NCBI GenBank assembly: GCA_945643635.1
Contig: CALZFC010000293.1
Coordinates: 1-64,000, forward strand
DNA from: Allodiplogaster sudhausi
Lineage: Eukaryota; Nematoda; Chromadorea; Rhabditida; Diplogasteridae
DNA: 64,000 nt
Direction of reading: 5' to 3'
The notes under the pieces were generated by a model. The model made no database searches, was not told where the DNA came from, and saw only the letters and a list, made by a program, of their open reading frames with translations. The first letter of the stretch is position 1; each line of letters opens with the position of its first letter. The translations under genes were made by a program, and so were the position numbers. Positions 53,520-61,117 of this stretch are shown here, piece after piece.

Positions 53520-54796
53520 ATGATTCGGAGTTTGTCGTCCACTGCCTTGGCCGCGGTTCTCATCTTCATCTTCTTCCCTCCCGCCGCAAATGCATTCATT
53601 GGTCAGTTTTGACTTCCATTCAGAAAAGAGGTCTTGGCCCCCGCCAACGTCGTATTGGGCAGAGAAGAATTATGTCAGGTGATGTTATCGGCGATCTTAT
53701 GGGCGATATTCCTCTCGCTCTCAATCCACCCAACGTCGAGGTTTCTTTTTCGTATTATCTCGACTTTCACAGCAAGCAACAATGTTACATTTTGTGTTTA
53801 ATATGCACACATAAGTGGACACTATAATGACAAGTTCAGTAAATTAATCTCCTCAAAACTACCTATGCTAACATACAAATGAATCTATTTTTTCATGTAA
53901 AAAACTTTTAAAATTTTATTCGCGCTTATCGGGCCAATGTGTTTTTGATGGAATACACGGGGATCTATCACATGGAAGTGGGCGATCGATGGGCACCGGC
54001 GGGTTCGTCGAAGTGGCCGACGAAGATTAGGCAGTTCTTATCCCGGCCAGCCAAGCGGTTTCTCCGGGAGCAGCGTCGATTGATTGAATTGAGGATGATC
54101 GAGCGCGGGTCGGGGCGGGGGGCGAACTTGTAAATCAATAAATTTTGAGAAATAATTGATAACAATGAATAATTAAATTTTTTTGTTGTGCTTGATAGAC
54201 CAATCAAAAGCTTTTGTCTGTATGTCTCTTCTCGTCATCCTTCCTCCTTTCTTTCCTCCAGTCATCCCGACTTGGTCCGAGTGGTCGGAGTGGACGGGCG
54301 ACTGCTCCCCGTCCTGTTTCTGGTGCGGAAATCATACGCGAACGCGCGTCTGCACTTCAGGCTGCAAGTGCAGGTTAATTCACAGAAAGAAAGTAAGTAA
54401 AGAGTTAATCGATGAGAAAGTATTGCGAAAAAGAACTATATTTAGTTCTTCATGTCCTACGGAACTACTCCGTTTCCGAACATATTGCAGTAATTGTCAG
54501 CAATATATATCGTTCGATTTAATATGATGGAAATTGAAAGCAGATTTGAATGAACAATAATATTCCGCAGACTTCTATGAAACCAAATGCTCATTTTATA
54601 ATTAATGGAAGATTATGACTGATTTTCAATTATAAATTAAAAAAAGTTTTTAAATGGTGAAAATTAAAATAATAAAATAAATCTATATTCCAGCGGTGAT
54701 GCCAGTCAAGCGGAGCCGTGCGGCGGGCGTGAACTATGTCGTTTTCCAGAGCCGCAATGCTGCTCTCTTTACATAAAAAACCAAGACTCTATTTGA
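53520..54796 (+). CDS. Secreted thrombospondin type 1 repeat (TSR) protein, three exons, about 98 residues
   Basis: Proposed exons are 53,520-53,601, 54,262-54,373 and 54,694-54,796. Exon 1 encodes a signal peptide (MIRSLSSTALAAVLIFIFF, then PPAANA, likely cut before F) and ends in phase 1 at G/GTCAGT. Exon 2, after TTTCTTTCCTCCAG, enters in phase 1 and carries the TSR core: WSEWSEW, DCSPSC, a CG pair, then RTRVC and GCKC. It ends in phase 2 at CAG/GTTAAT. Exon 3, after TATATTCCAG, enters in phase 2 and adds EPCGGRELCRFPEPQCC before TGA. The W-W-W, R-R and paired-cysteine pattern is diagnostic. The C-terminal CRFP-x3-CC fits nematode single-TSR proteins. TSR domains bind matrix or glycans outside the cell; the target is unknown. 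Exon 2 also has an in-frame ATG at 54,222 (MSLLVILPPFFPP), so a short start is possible. Retaining the second intron gives a different C-terminus. Confidence 0.82.
53624..53739 (+). other. Coding-like stretch inside the first TSR intron, frame unresolved
   Basis: Two overlapping frames have coding-like codon use. One, from about 53,602 to 53,678, includes EKRSWPPPTSYWAEKNYV and stops at TGA near 53,680. The other, about 53,624-53,742, includes SGDVIGDLMGDIPLALNPP and runs to a weak donor-like GAG/GTTTCT. Joining either to the signal exon needs an intron of only 22 or 29 nt, or a frameshift. Possible explanations are an alternative exon, a decayed exon or assembly indels. Confidence 0.35.
53912..54133 (+). 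CDS. Terminal coding exon with its own poly(A) signal, inside the TSR gene's intron
   Basis: This frame is open from 53,912 and ends in TAA at 54,131-54,133. It has strong G/C preference in third positions and a plausible soluble sequence: VFLMEYTGIYHMEVGDRW, then SSKWPTKIRQFLSRPAKRF, then a basic REQRRLIELRMIERGSGRG tail. AATAAA follows four bases after the stop. No AG occurs between 53,912 and about 53,956, so the 5' boundary is unclear. The first usable AG is in CATGGAAG at about 53,977. It enters in phase 1 and would match the phase-1 exit of the TSR signal exon, giving a secreted basic protein as an alternative product. Otherwise this is the last exon of a separate nested gene. I do not recognise the family. 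Confidence 0.5.
   Translation, partial: NFIRAYRANVFLMEYTGIYHMEVGDRWAPAGSSKWPTKIRQFLSRPAKRFLREQRRLIELRMIERGSGRGANL
54137..54142 (+). terminator. Poly(A) signal AATAAA
   Basis: A canonical AATAAA follows directly after the TAA of the exon ending at 54,133. Its position supports that exon being a genuine 3' terminal exon and not part of the TSR intron only. Confidence 0.55.
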
Positions 54797-55491
54797 GCAT
54801 GATTTAAGATAATTCCGCAGTTAATTGCCGCATTCAGTTCATGTATCTCCATAATACATTTATTGATAAAATATGAGAACCATTCGATCAGCTGATTTCC
54901 AGAATCGATCATGAGAATGGCGTTTGATCTGCTTAGCAAACGATAAACAAACTGTGCCTGAGATTCCAGTGACTCTAAGCCAGCAATTTTGACAACTCAA
55001 GAAAAGTTGTTAATAATGTTTTTTATATATTTAAAATCAATCGTTGTGTCGTTTTCTGAGGTTTATGGCTGCGCAATGGGCTTTTCAGTTAGATAATGCA
55101 TTGTTTGCAAAAAAACAAAAAAAAACCCATTTCGGACGTACATATATTATACATATGTATGTATATATAATGTTTGTTTATTTGCAAGATGAAAGACCAG
55201 ATACCAAAATCTGTGATTTACTGCGAATCTTAAGAACAAAATAAACTCACAGTGGTATTTAGTAGGGTAACAGTTTTTTTTAGCAGACATCATTTTTCAG
55301 CTATCGCAATCGAATTGTAAGGTGAAATAAAAATACTTAAAGTTATATATTGACACGTCTCTTGCTAGTACAAGCACATTTAGCAATTACTTTTGTGGAA
55401 GCAGCTGTGAAGACGCAAGAGAATTTTTGCACAGCCTTAGATGCCAAATACAAAAGGCAGGAAGCAGAAAGTTCATCGTAGTTCAAAACTA
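54797..55491. other. AT-rich intergenic interval
   Basis: This holds the presumed 3' UTR of the TSR gene, with AATACA and GATAAA near 54,855-54,870, and a TATGTATGTATATA tract near 55,155. A reverse-strand intron-end-like site (TTGCGTCTTCACAG, near 55,410) is followed by a short cysteine-containing frame. No gene can be closed from it. Confidence 0.4.
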
Positions 55492-55801
55492 TTAACACTG
55501 ATTAATCGAAAAGGCTGATTGCTTCATAGTCGCGATTGGCTGATGCGCCTGTATGCCAGTATTCTGTAAAAACGCCTGTTTCGTCGTTCAGTTTCTTCCG
55601 AAGCACCCTGACCGCTTTCAGTTGTACTGCTCACTGCACGAAGTGGGAGTTCTCTGCAGTCAATTTTGTTTTACTCTAGTTCCGTTCATACATTCATGTT
55701 ACCAAAACTTTTACCATTTCATTCGCATCTTCCGCATCGGCGAGTCCGACCAGTAGGAGGAGAGGTAGAAAGAGGAGCAGAAGAGGGCAAAGAAGACACA
55801 T
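55492..55801 (-). CDS. Small secreted protein, two exons, about 52 residues
   Basis: On the reverse strand, ATG at 55,801 opens a textbook signal peptide (MCLLCPLLLLFLPLLLLVG, then LADA/EDANEM). Exon 1 (55,715-55,801) ends in phase 0 at ATG/GTAAAAG. The best phase-0 continuation is 55,492-55,563, after GGCGTTTTTACAG, giving NTGIQAHQPIATMKQSAFSI, then NQC and TAA. The intron would be 151 nt. Fourteen nt before the ATG lies CGTTCCTCTTGCAG, another acceptor-like site suited to trans-splicing. The mature peptide would have only about 28 residues and one cysteine, so either this second exon is wrong or the product is a short peptide. An alternative acceptor at about 55,655 gives a ten-codon tail. 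The signal exon is much more certain than the second exon. Confidence 0.5.
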
Positions 55802-55815
55802 TGAAGCAGATTGTT

Positions 55816-55829
55816 CTGCAAGAGGAACG
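55816..55829 (-). promoter_or_regulatory. Splice-acceptor-like site 14 nt before an ATG (candidate SL trans-splice site)
   Basis: The reverse strand reads CGTTCCTCTTGCAG, then 14 nt, then the ATG of the secreted-peptide gene. The geometry matches that seen upstream of the TSR gene and of the signal exon at 63,400. Confidence 0.45.
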
Positions 55830-56372
55830 TTATTGCAAACTGAAAATTGTAGGAATATGGGAACTCAAGGGATACTTTTTTGTTAACTTATTGAGAAAAT
55901 TTCGGAAGGGACGGAGATTCAAAAACAACATTACTTTCGAGCTGAGACAATTTTTGGCAGACCAAAGACGCAAAGACAATCTCGCAACGAGTTAAGGAGA
56001 CATAAAGATAAACAGATACATTATGGAATTCTTCCTTTTGTGAAATATCTAAGAGAAAGAAAAATGATTCATTTAAAAGGACGAGCATCATTATTCACCT
56101 TTGTTTATTAGTGCTTTCGGAGCTGTTGCCGACATTCATCGCTTTACATGCGATGAATTCCTATCTGTGCATTCCTTAGAAATAAACTTTTCAATGTCCG
56201 TATATTTCTAGCAGTTTTCCGTGTCCCTTTCAGTATTTTAACAATCTATAGTTATGTTTTATTTATTTTTAATTTTCCTTCAAAATCTTTACTTCTAATT
56301 CCAAGGTTTGCACCTAATTGTAACGAATATATGTATATTATAAAGAGTATTATTAAGAATTTTCTATTCCAG
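55830..56372. other. Interval without a supported gene
   Basis: A plus-strand frame covers 55,666-55,995, but it is antisense to the signal exon and has AT-driven codon use. The rest is AT-rich and probably regulatory or 5' sequence. Nothing else is supported. Confidence 0.4.
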
Positions 56373-56753
56373 TTTCTTGGCTGCTCTCGTAAACAGAGTA
56401 CTACTGTTCCCGCATATTACGGGAAACTGAGATACATCAGTGATGGATCTACCTATCAAACACTACAAAACGCCATTTCCTCCAAACACGAGACTCGCTT
56501 GTTTTCTAAGGTAGGTTAATTTTCATTAATATGAACTAACAACCAATTTTTTATCTTCCATAATTTTTAAAATTAAACTAGAACAAATTCTTGATCTTAA
56601 AATGTATGTTTAATTTGACAGCGTCGGCAATGGCGTTGTCATCTCCGCTCAGCAGCACAACGCGGCCTGTCGACTTCGGAGCGCAGTGACCTGAAATTCT
56701 CTTTCATTATTTTTCATTCACATTTTGTGCCCGTTCTTCTTCTTTTACGATAA
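56373..56753 (+). CDS. Two adjacent exons of an unrecognised gene
   Basis: Exon A (56,373-56,510, 138 nt) is bounded by an excellent acceptor (TTTCTATTCCAG) and donor (AAG/GTAGGT). Exon B starts at 56,622 after AATTTGACAG. In frame 0 exon A is fully open, beginning FLGCSRKQSTTVPAYYGKLR. Continuing in phase 0, exon B reads to TAA at 56,751-56,753 and ends in a hydrophobic stretch (FIIFHSHFVPVLLLLR) that could be a GPI or membrane tail. A competing frame gives exon B a more gene-like end (VGNGVVISAQQHNAACRLRS, TGA at 56,692) but meets a TGA inside exon A. No upstream exon or family was recognised. Confidence 0.45.
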
Positions 56754-56761
56754 AACTCTAA

Positions 56762-57142
56762 GTTTTGACTATACTACCGTACCATATCTTTCAGTTTTGA
56801 CTATTCTACCGTACTATATCTTTCAGTTTTGACTATACTACCGTACTATATCTTTCAGTTTTGACTATACTACCGTACTATATCTTTCAGTTTTGACTAT
56901 ACTACCGTACTATATCTTTCAGTTTTGACTATACTACCGTACTATATCTTTCAGTTTTGACTATACTACCGTACTATATCTTTCAGTTTTGACTATACTA
57001 CCGTACTATATCTTTCAGTTTTGACTATACTACCGTACTATATCTTTCAGTTTTGACTATTCTACCGTACTATATCTTTCAGTTTTGACTATACTACCGT
57101 ACTATATCTTTCAGTTTTGACTATACTACCGTACTATATCTT
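56762..57142. repeat. Minisatellite, 32 bp unit, about 12 copies
   Basis: Near-perfect copies of a 32 bp unit made of TTTTGACTATACTACC, GTACTATAT and CTTTCAG. Variation is limited to an A/T in CTATACT/CTATTCT and one CCATAT in the first copy. Each unit ends in TATATCTTTCAG, which resembles an intron 3' end. The array begins eight bases after the TAA of the preceding exon model. It is not a CRISPR: there are no unique spacers. Confidence 0.97.
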
Positions 57143-57313
57143 AAAAAAATTATTTTATTTAATAAAAAACCGACAACTTAATCGCTATAACCATTCACAC
57201 CTACAGTATCATAGGAAAAGTAAACGTTTAAAAACATTCTGAGCCCCCCCCCACATCCCCCTTAATAAATAAAATGCATTTTCAGAATAACCTTTAATAA
57301 TAGAGTACCTCGG
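57143..57313. other. AT-rich spacer
   Basis: This contains a C homopolymer near 57,245 and AATAAA-like motifs. No gene is visible. Confidence 0.4.
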
Positions 57314-57394
57314 TTATCTTGAGTGGCCGGGGTTTCCGAAGTCATCTCCGACTTCAGTGAACGGCCGCTGTCTTGGCGCCGCTTTCCATTCGTT
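57314..57394 (-). CDS. Exon-like island 3 of a reverse-strand series
   Basis: After the acceptor TTCTGTATTCCAG (reverse strand), frame 0 reads 26 codons to TAA: NEWKAAPRQRPFTEVGDDFG then NPGHSR. Entering in phase 1 instead gives ERMESGAKTAAVH and TGA, which would be the in-phase end of a gene using islands 1 and 2 as internal exons. Both readings are GC-rich in third positions. Strand and splice signal are well supported, but the frame is not. Confidence 0.4.
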   Translation of the reverse strand, partial: NEWKAAPRQRPFTEVGDDFGNPGHSR

Positions 57395-58261
57395 CTGGAA
57401 TACAGAATGTTCTATACCCTTGAAATTATAAAAATAAATAATTTTAAGATGAAAATCGAGAAGAAATTCAACAGTTCCCTAAGAAGAACCTACTAAAGAT
57501 GCGAAAAGGTATAAAAGATAGTCAAAAAATACCCGGGTGATACAGGAAGAATATAATCACGATAAATCGATTACGAAAATAAGTATTAATTACATCGCCC
57601 CGATATAAACATTCTAAAAGGAAATGAAAATATTCCCAACAAATCCCACCGCTTCGTCATTAACTTTCTAAAAGAAAATGTTAAATAATAAAAATAAAAC
57701 ACATTCTCAAGGGAATCTTTAAATAAACATTGTCTTGATTTAACTTGAAATAACTAAATAACTAGTAGTTACGCCAACTAATATCCCAACATTCACAAAG
57801 TACCTTAAATAAGGAAAAATACGCTGCTTTCAAACTAAATCATACCCACAATCACAATATCCCACGTTAGGATATTCAGACGCAACAAAAAAAAAAAAAA
57901 AAATTAGACAAATTTAACGTTAAAAATTTAGAATATCCAACCGTTGATTTCATTAATAAACAATAAAAAAAGATTCACTCGATTCCTCATAATTCAATAT
58001 CCATACCCGAAAAAGGAAACAAAAGTTTCGCTCCAACATTAATCGGCTAAAAGGAAAATCATGTTAAAACTATTCCCAAAAAATGCATTATCAAATGAAT
58101 CTTTTAGAAAGATTACCTTGATTTTATCATTAAAAACTGCTGGATTTTCATATTATGTGAAACCAAGTTAAAGAAGATAAAAATACCCACCCCGTTTTAA
58201 ACAAAACTAAACAACTGTAATATTAGACAAATACAAATAGAGCCAAAAGGTGATGTCTAAC
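57395..58261. repeat. Introns and a diverged duplicate of an exon-plus-intron unit
   Basis: On the reverse strand the sequence after island 2 repeats, with substitutions and gaps, the sequence after island 1. Shared blocks in order include AATCCAG, AAAATCAAGG, GATTCATT or GGTTCATT, TTTTTGGGAATAG and CTTTTGTTT. A third, shorter remnant (AAATCAAGACAATG...GATTCCCTTGAGAATG) lies around 57,690-57,745. An A homopolymer sits at about 57,886-57,904. No complete exon is visible in the third remnant. Confidence 0.55.
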
Positions 58262-58328
58262 CATTGGAGGGTAAGTTGCTCCCTAGGCGCCGGCGGATGA
58301 GTCCTCCGGTGCTTCCGCGTAGTCGCCA
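58262..58328 (-). CDS. Exon-like island 2 (tandem duplicate of island 1)
   Basis: The reverse strand has an acceptor (CCTTTTTTGTAG) at its start and a donor (CCAATG/GTTAGA) at its end. Three frames matter. Phase 2 entry gives GDYAEAPEDSSAGA then TAG at 58,283, with very high GC in third positions. Phase 0 entry stays open throughout (WRLRGSTGGLIRRRLGSNLP) and exits in phase 1. Its 3' half aligns with island 1 around GCACC, GGCGC and TAGG. It may be an internal exon or a duplicated alternative C-terminus. Confidence 0.4.
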
Positions 58329-58670
58329 CTACAAAAAAGGTTAAATTGAATCGAATATCTTTAAAAAAAAAAGGATAAAAGAAAAAAAATTCATTTGCTT
58401 TCCAACTATACAATATGCATACTCGACAAGAAAAACAAAAGTATCAGCAAATGTAAAAATAATCTGAAAGCTATTCCCAAAAAGCATGCACGGTCGAATG
58501 AACCGTTAAGAATGATAGCCTTGATTTTTATTCTAAAACAGCTACTGGATTTCAATCCAATGAAAAACAAAATTAAATAAGAACAAAATGACTACACCAT
58601 TTTCAAATAAAACAAACCACTTCGAACACAGTTAAACAAATAAAAATAAACCTAAAAAGTAATTTCATAC
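58329..58670 (-). other. Intron of the duplicated unit
   Basis: This separates islands 1 and 2. It holds the parent copy of the blocks found again at 57.9-58.25 kb. No frame of interest is present on either strand. Confidence 0.5.
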
Positions 58671-58753
58671 CGTTGGAGACGGCATCGAGCCTAGCGCCAG
58701 TAGTCGTCGCTGCCCTGGTGCTTCATTTCGATGCCGTTGTGAGGATGGCGGGA
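58671..58753 (-). CDS. Exon-like island 1 of a reverse-strand series
   Basis: After the acceptor CCTTTCGATTGTAG, frame 0 reads 20 codons (SRHPHNGIEMKHQGSDDYWR) to TAG at 58,691, with G/C in nearly every third position. A donor (CCAACG/GTATGA) follows 20 bp after the stop. In another frame the whole island is open (PPSSQRHRNEAPGQRRLLAL) and exits in phase 0, matching the phase-0 entry of island 2. The dilemma, a short GC3-rich reading with a stop versus a fully open reading, is the same in both islands. Family unknown. Confidence 0.4.
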
Positions 58754-58881
58754 CTACAATCGAAAGGAAAACATATAATCAAATATCCGTTAAATAAATG
58801 GAAAGAATACTTGCAGAAAACCTAACAGCAATCCATGAAAACAAAAGCCACAGCTTTACCGAGGAATTTCGAAATGGACAA

Positions 58882-59109
58882 TTAATTTTTTGCACGGTGC
58901 ACGATGCAGTACGGCGCACCTAATGACGTAGTGATTAATTACCCGGCGACCATTAGTCATTATTTGCATGGTTCACGTAATTTAAAATCAGGTGAACCGT
59001 GCAAAAATTTAAAATTACGTACAAATAATCAAATATGGTCTAATGTACCGTGCAATTCATCACTCCGTAATTACGTGCACTGTGTAGAATGCACTGTGCA
59101 AAATATTAA
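58882..59109. mobile_element. Palindromic MITE with TTAA flanks (piggyBac-like)
   Basis: The 228 bp interval is flanked by TTAA on both sides (58,882-58,885 and 59,106-59,109). The termini are inverted: TTTTTTGCACGGTGCA on the left, TGCACTGTGCAAAATA on the right. The interior is also largely palindromic, including an exact pair CGTAATTTAAAAT / ATTTAAAATTACG near the centre and a matching GTGATTAATT / AATTCATCAC pair. There is no transposase. TTAA target duplication is the habit of the piggyBac group, hence the call, but family assignment from the ends alone is tentative. An open frame across it is a by-product. Confidence 0.65.
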
Positions 59110-59261
59110 CTGCACGCGTTGCGGTCGCGTCGCAGCTTTAATAAATGGCAAATGAAGCTCATTCAGTGCTAGGCAAGATTCCGGGTTCATGTTATTGTTT
59201 ATGCTTTTTTCTTTTTTCTTGACCTGTTATTTGTCTGATAACTGTACACTTTAAGAGATGT
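59110..59261. other. Short AT-rich spacer
   Basis: No feature is visible apart from a TTTTTTC-rich tract near 59,210. Confidence 0.35.
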
Positions 59262-59340
59262 TAGACGCTTGGCGCCACCTCTCCTGCCGACATCGACGCC
59301 GCGACATCCTGGCGCGACCAGCCCGACGCACCGCTTTGAG
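59262..59340. other. GC-rich exon-like island, strand uncertain
   Basis: An ~80 bp GC-rich island stands in AT-rich sequence, like the exons nearby. On the plus strand GATSPADIDAATSWRDQPDA followed by PL and TGA reads well after GATGTTAG. On the reverse strand two frames are open after ACCTCAAAG. Neither acceptor has a good pyrimidine tract. It may be an upstream exon of the reverse-strand island series or a plus-strand exon of the gene at 59.8 kb. Confidence 0.3.
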
Positions 59341-59792
59341 GTTTTGGTATTCTCTTTGATATTTGTTTTGTTTTATATACGTTTATTTTATGATTTATGA
59401 TTGGTCATATCCCCGGGCAAAAGTAGAGATTGTTTCGCTCGTTAGAATTATTCTTTTGAGCAAATTGAATCTTTTGAAGTTTTGGTTTTTATTTCTCACC
59501 ATCAAGTGACTTGCTAAACAGGCTAAATTTAAAGTCATTTTCGCTTTTATTCTAGTTATTGTTAGAGGTCACTTTTAAATTCAATTTTTTTTAGTTATCA
59601 TGCCACACCCTAATTGGCTTGAATAATATAATTTTTTATCCAAAACCTTTTATAATGAGGGATACTTGGCAATTATTTTTCAGAAAGTTCTAAGAAAAAC
59701 ATTTTTCTTCTGTATTTTTCTTCCAAATCATATCGCTCTCACTTTTTTCAGTTTGCACCCTTCATTTCCCTACATAAGCCTATGACTTTCAG
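59341..59792. other. AT-rich interval, probable intron or intergenic DNA
   Basis: Long T-rich stretches with no open frame of interest. The last 14 bp (CCTATGACTTTCAG) form the acceptor of the next exon. Confidence 0.4.
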
Positions 59793-59876
59793 TTCGTGAC
59801 TGGTGATCTCTCGTTCAACATCTTGGCTGGCGTGCGGAAGCAGCTTCAGGAGGATGAAGAGGAAGAAGCGCAGTAG
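59793..59876 (+). CDS. Terminal exon with an acidic C-terminus, family unknown
   Basis: After the strong acceptor CCTATGACTTTCAG, frame 0 reads FVTGDLSFNILAGVRKQLQ, then EDEEEEAQ and TAG. It is the only open plus-strand frame and has coding-like codon use. It cannot be an internal exon in this frame. The antisense frame (LLLRFFLFILLKLLPHAS, then a possible donor) looks like a signal peptide but has no ATG, so I prefer the plus-strand reading. No upstream exon was found within phase-compatible reach. Confidence 0.45.
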   Translation, partial: FVTGDLSFNILAGVRKQLQEDEEEEAQ

Positions 59877-59998
59877 AAGGGTGACACTCCGACTGCAGGC
59901 TCGCTCAAGAGGTTTTAGCCGTAAAAACTTCCTGTTCTTCTTAAACCTTGCACCCAGTAGATAGATATGTCTGACCCATGACAGCCTTTTAACCCCAG

Positions 59999-60514
59999 GG
60001 CCACCATTCTTTATTTTCGGGGAGCCACAAATTCGGCTTCCTCGCCTCAAATAATTTCCACGGAGGAAATTTATGGCAAATTCCGCTGAAATTAACCCGC
60101 GGAGTGCTTTTCGGTAGGGATACGACCAATATCAGAAACAAAAAAAAAGCCTATTACTACGTGTGTGCAAGTGACTTCTGCAACGCTGATGAGGAAGCGG
60201 CTCGCGCGTCCCTCTGCGCGGCCAACGCGTCAGCCGCGTCCCCCGAGTGCGCGCCTGACTTCCCTGCCTCACGACCGAAACTCGAGAATGTTTGTAGAGC
60301 TCATTTTGACATTTAATATTTTAAAATGTCTCATCTTCTGACGAACGATTAAAGATTGAAATGACACGTAAACTTTTAATTTTATCAAAAATTAACGACT
60401 ATAATTTTGCAGGAAATTTGTCCAGCAACCCTTCGTGAAGAAAATGGACTTCTATCACCCTTAGAAGTTTTATATCTTAATATGCTTATCGCAATATTCT
60501 GCGCTTGGCAGTGA
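59999..60514 (+). CDS. C-terminal part of a Ly6/uPAR-like three-finger protein, probably GPI-anchored
   Basis: The core exon ends at 60,289 (AAT/GTTTGT) and joins in phase 0 to 60,413-60,514 after ATAATTTTGCAG. The reading YYYVCASDFCNADEEA contains the C-x4-CN ending typical of three-finger (Ly6, activin-receptor-like) domains. An alanine-rich, cysteine-containing linker follows (SLCAANASAASPECAPD). The last exon ends in EVLYLNMLIAIFCAWQ and TGA, a hydrophobic tail with no cytoplasmic residues, as in a GPI-attachment signal. The core exon may start at 60,136 (ACCAATATCAG) or at 59,999 (TTTTAACCCCAG), since the frame is open from there. The N-terminal signal peptide and first cysteines were not found, so the model is partial. 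Such proteins usually sit on the outer membrane face. Confidence 0.62.
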
Positions 60515-60721
60515 AGCAGCATAGGGAACTGACTCGTTTTTGATCACGACGATTCCTTCAATTCTTCATAATTTCTTCACACTGTTATTCCACAATATTT
60601 TTCTTTAGAAACGCAACTGTGACGTTGACCGTTTTCTCGACATTTTTGTTTGTTAAACGTTCTTTATGAATAGATGCATCTAGCTTTCTTCCCTATTGCA
60701 TTTCCCCTCATTTGAATAGCT
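60515..60721. other. Presumed 3' UTR and intergenic DNA
   Basis: This is AT-rich sequence following the stop of the three-finger gene. There is no clear AATAAA and no open frame. Confidence 0.4.
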
Positions 60722-60880
60722 ATGAAAGTGCAATCCCATTTCCATTGTTTTTTCATGGCATCTCCTTGGCTCTTTCTGAGCGCTTGCGTCCCTCTTGTTG
60801 GCATGGTTCCCGAAGATCAACCTGTGAAAAGCCTATCCCTCCCCTCGTCTTCCACATCGAAAGTCATTGAATTGGAGTAA
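60722..60880 (+). CDS. Possible 52-residue ORF with a signal-like N-terminus
   Basis: ATG to TAA reads MKVQSHFHCFFMASPWLFLS, ACVPLVGMVPEDQ, then a serine-rich end (SLPSSSTSKVIELE). An internal ATG (MASPWLFLSACVPLVG) gives a cleaner signal peptide. The reverse strand of the same DNA also looks coding: ATG at 60,867 opens MTFDVEDEGRDRLFT up to a donor-like ACAG/GTTGAT, and an acceptor-like CTTTTCACAG opens VDLREPCQQEGRKRSERAKE. Strand is therefore undecided. Confidence 0.28.
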   Translation: MKVQSHFHCFFMASPWLFLSACVPLVGMVPEDQPVKSLSLPSSSTSKVIELE

Positions 60881-61117
60881 AATAACAGCGTCTAGTTATT
60901 AATCAACAACGACAAGAAGCAAGTTAAATGTATAGCTGTTGATTCGTCTAATTTATAAAGCATTTATCACACGTCTTTTAATCGATTCCTGCAACTAATT
61001 TTCAAGGTGATTAAGATATGGATCTATCATGATGACACTGTAAGTAAGGCCAAATGATGCCAAGAATATTCTCTACGCACAGGAACAAACAGAATGTTAA
61101 AGAACAATTTAGTACTA
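60881..61117. other. AT-rich spacer before the mariner-like element
   Basis: No gene or structure is supported. It ends in the TA that flanks the element. Confidence 0.4.

Noticed and set aside
54374..54527. Read-through extension of the TSR exon to a later stop
   Set aside because: A good donor and acceptor remove it, and the spliced version restores the cysteine pattern of the TSR family. It remains possible as a retained intron.
55553..55995. Plus-strand frames, one cysteine-rich (55,553-55,756), one charged (55,666-55,995)
   Set aside because: They are antisense to the signal-peptide exon on the reverse strand and lack acceptors. The cysteine-rich one was tempting but has no signal peptide or start context.
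56762..57142. CRISPR-like regular repeats
   Set aside because: The units are contiguous with no unique spacers, and the genome is eukaryotic.
58904..59155. 83 residue plus-strand frame with several cysteines
   Set aside because: It lies inside the palindromic TTAA element. The repeated GTGCA words create the cysteines.
59748..60050. 100 residue reverse-strand frame with a signal-like stretch
   Set aside because: It has no ATG in frame before the hydrophobic part and is antisense to a better supported plus-strand terminal exon.
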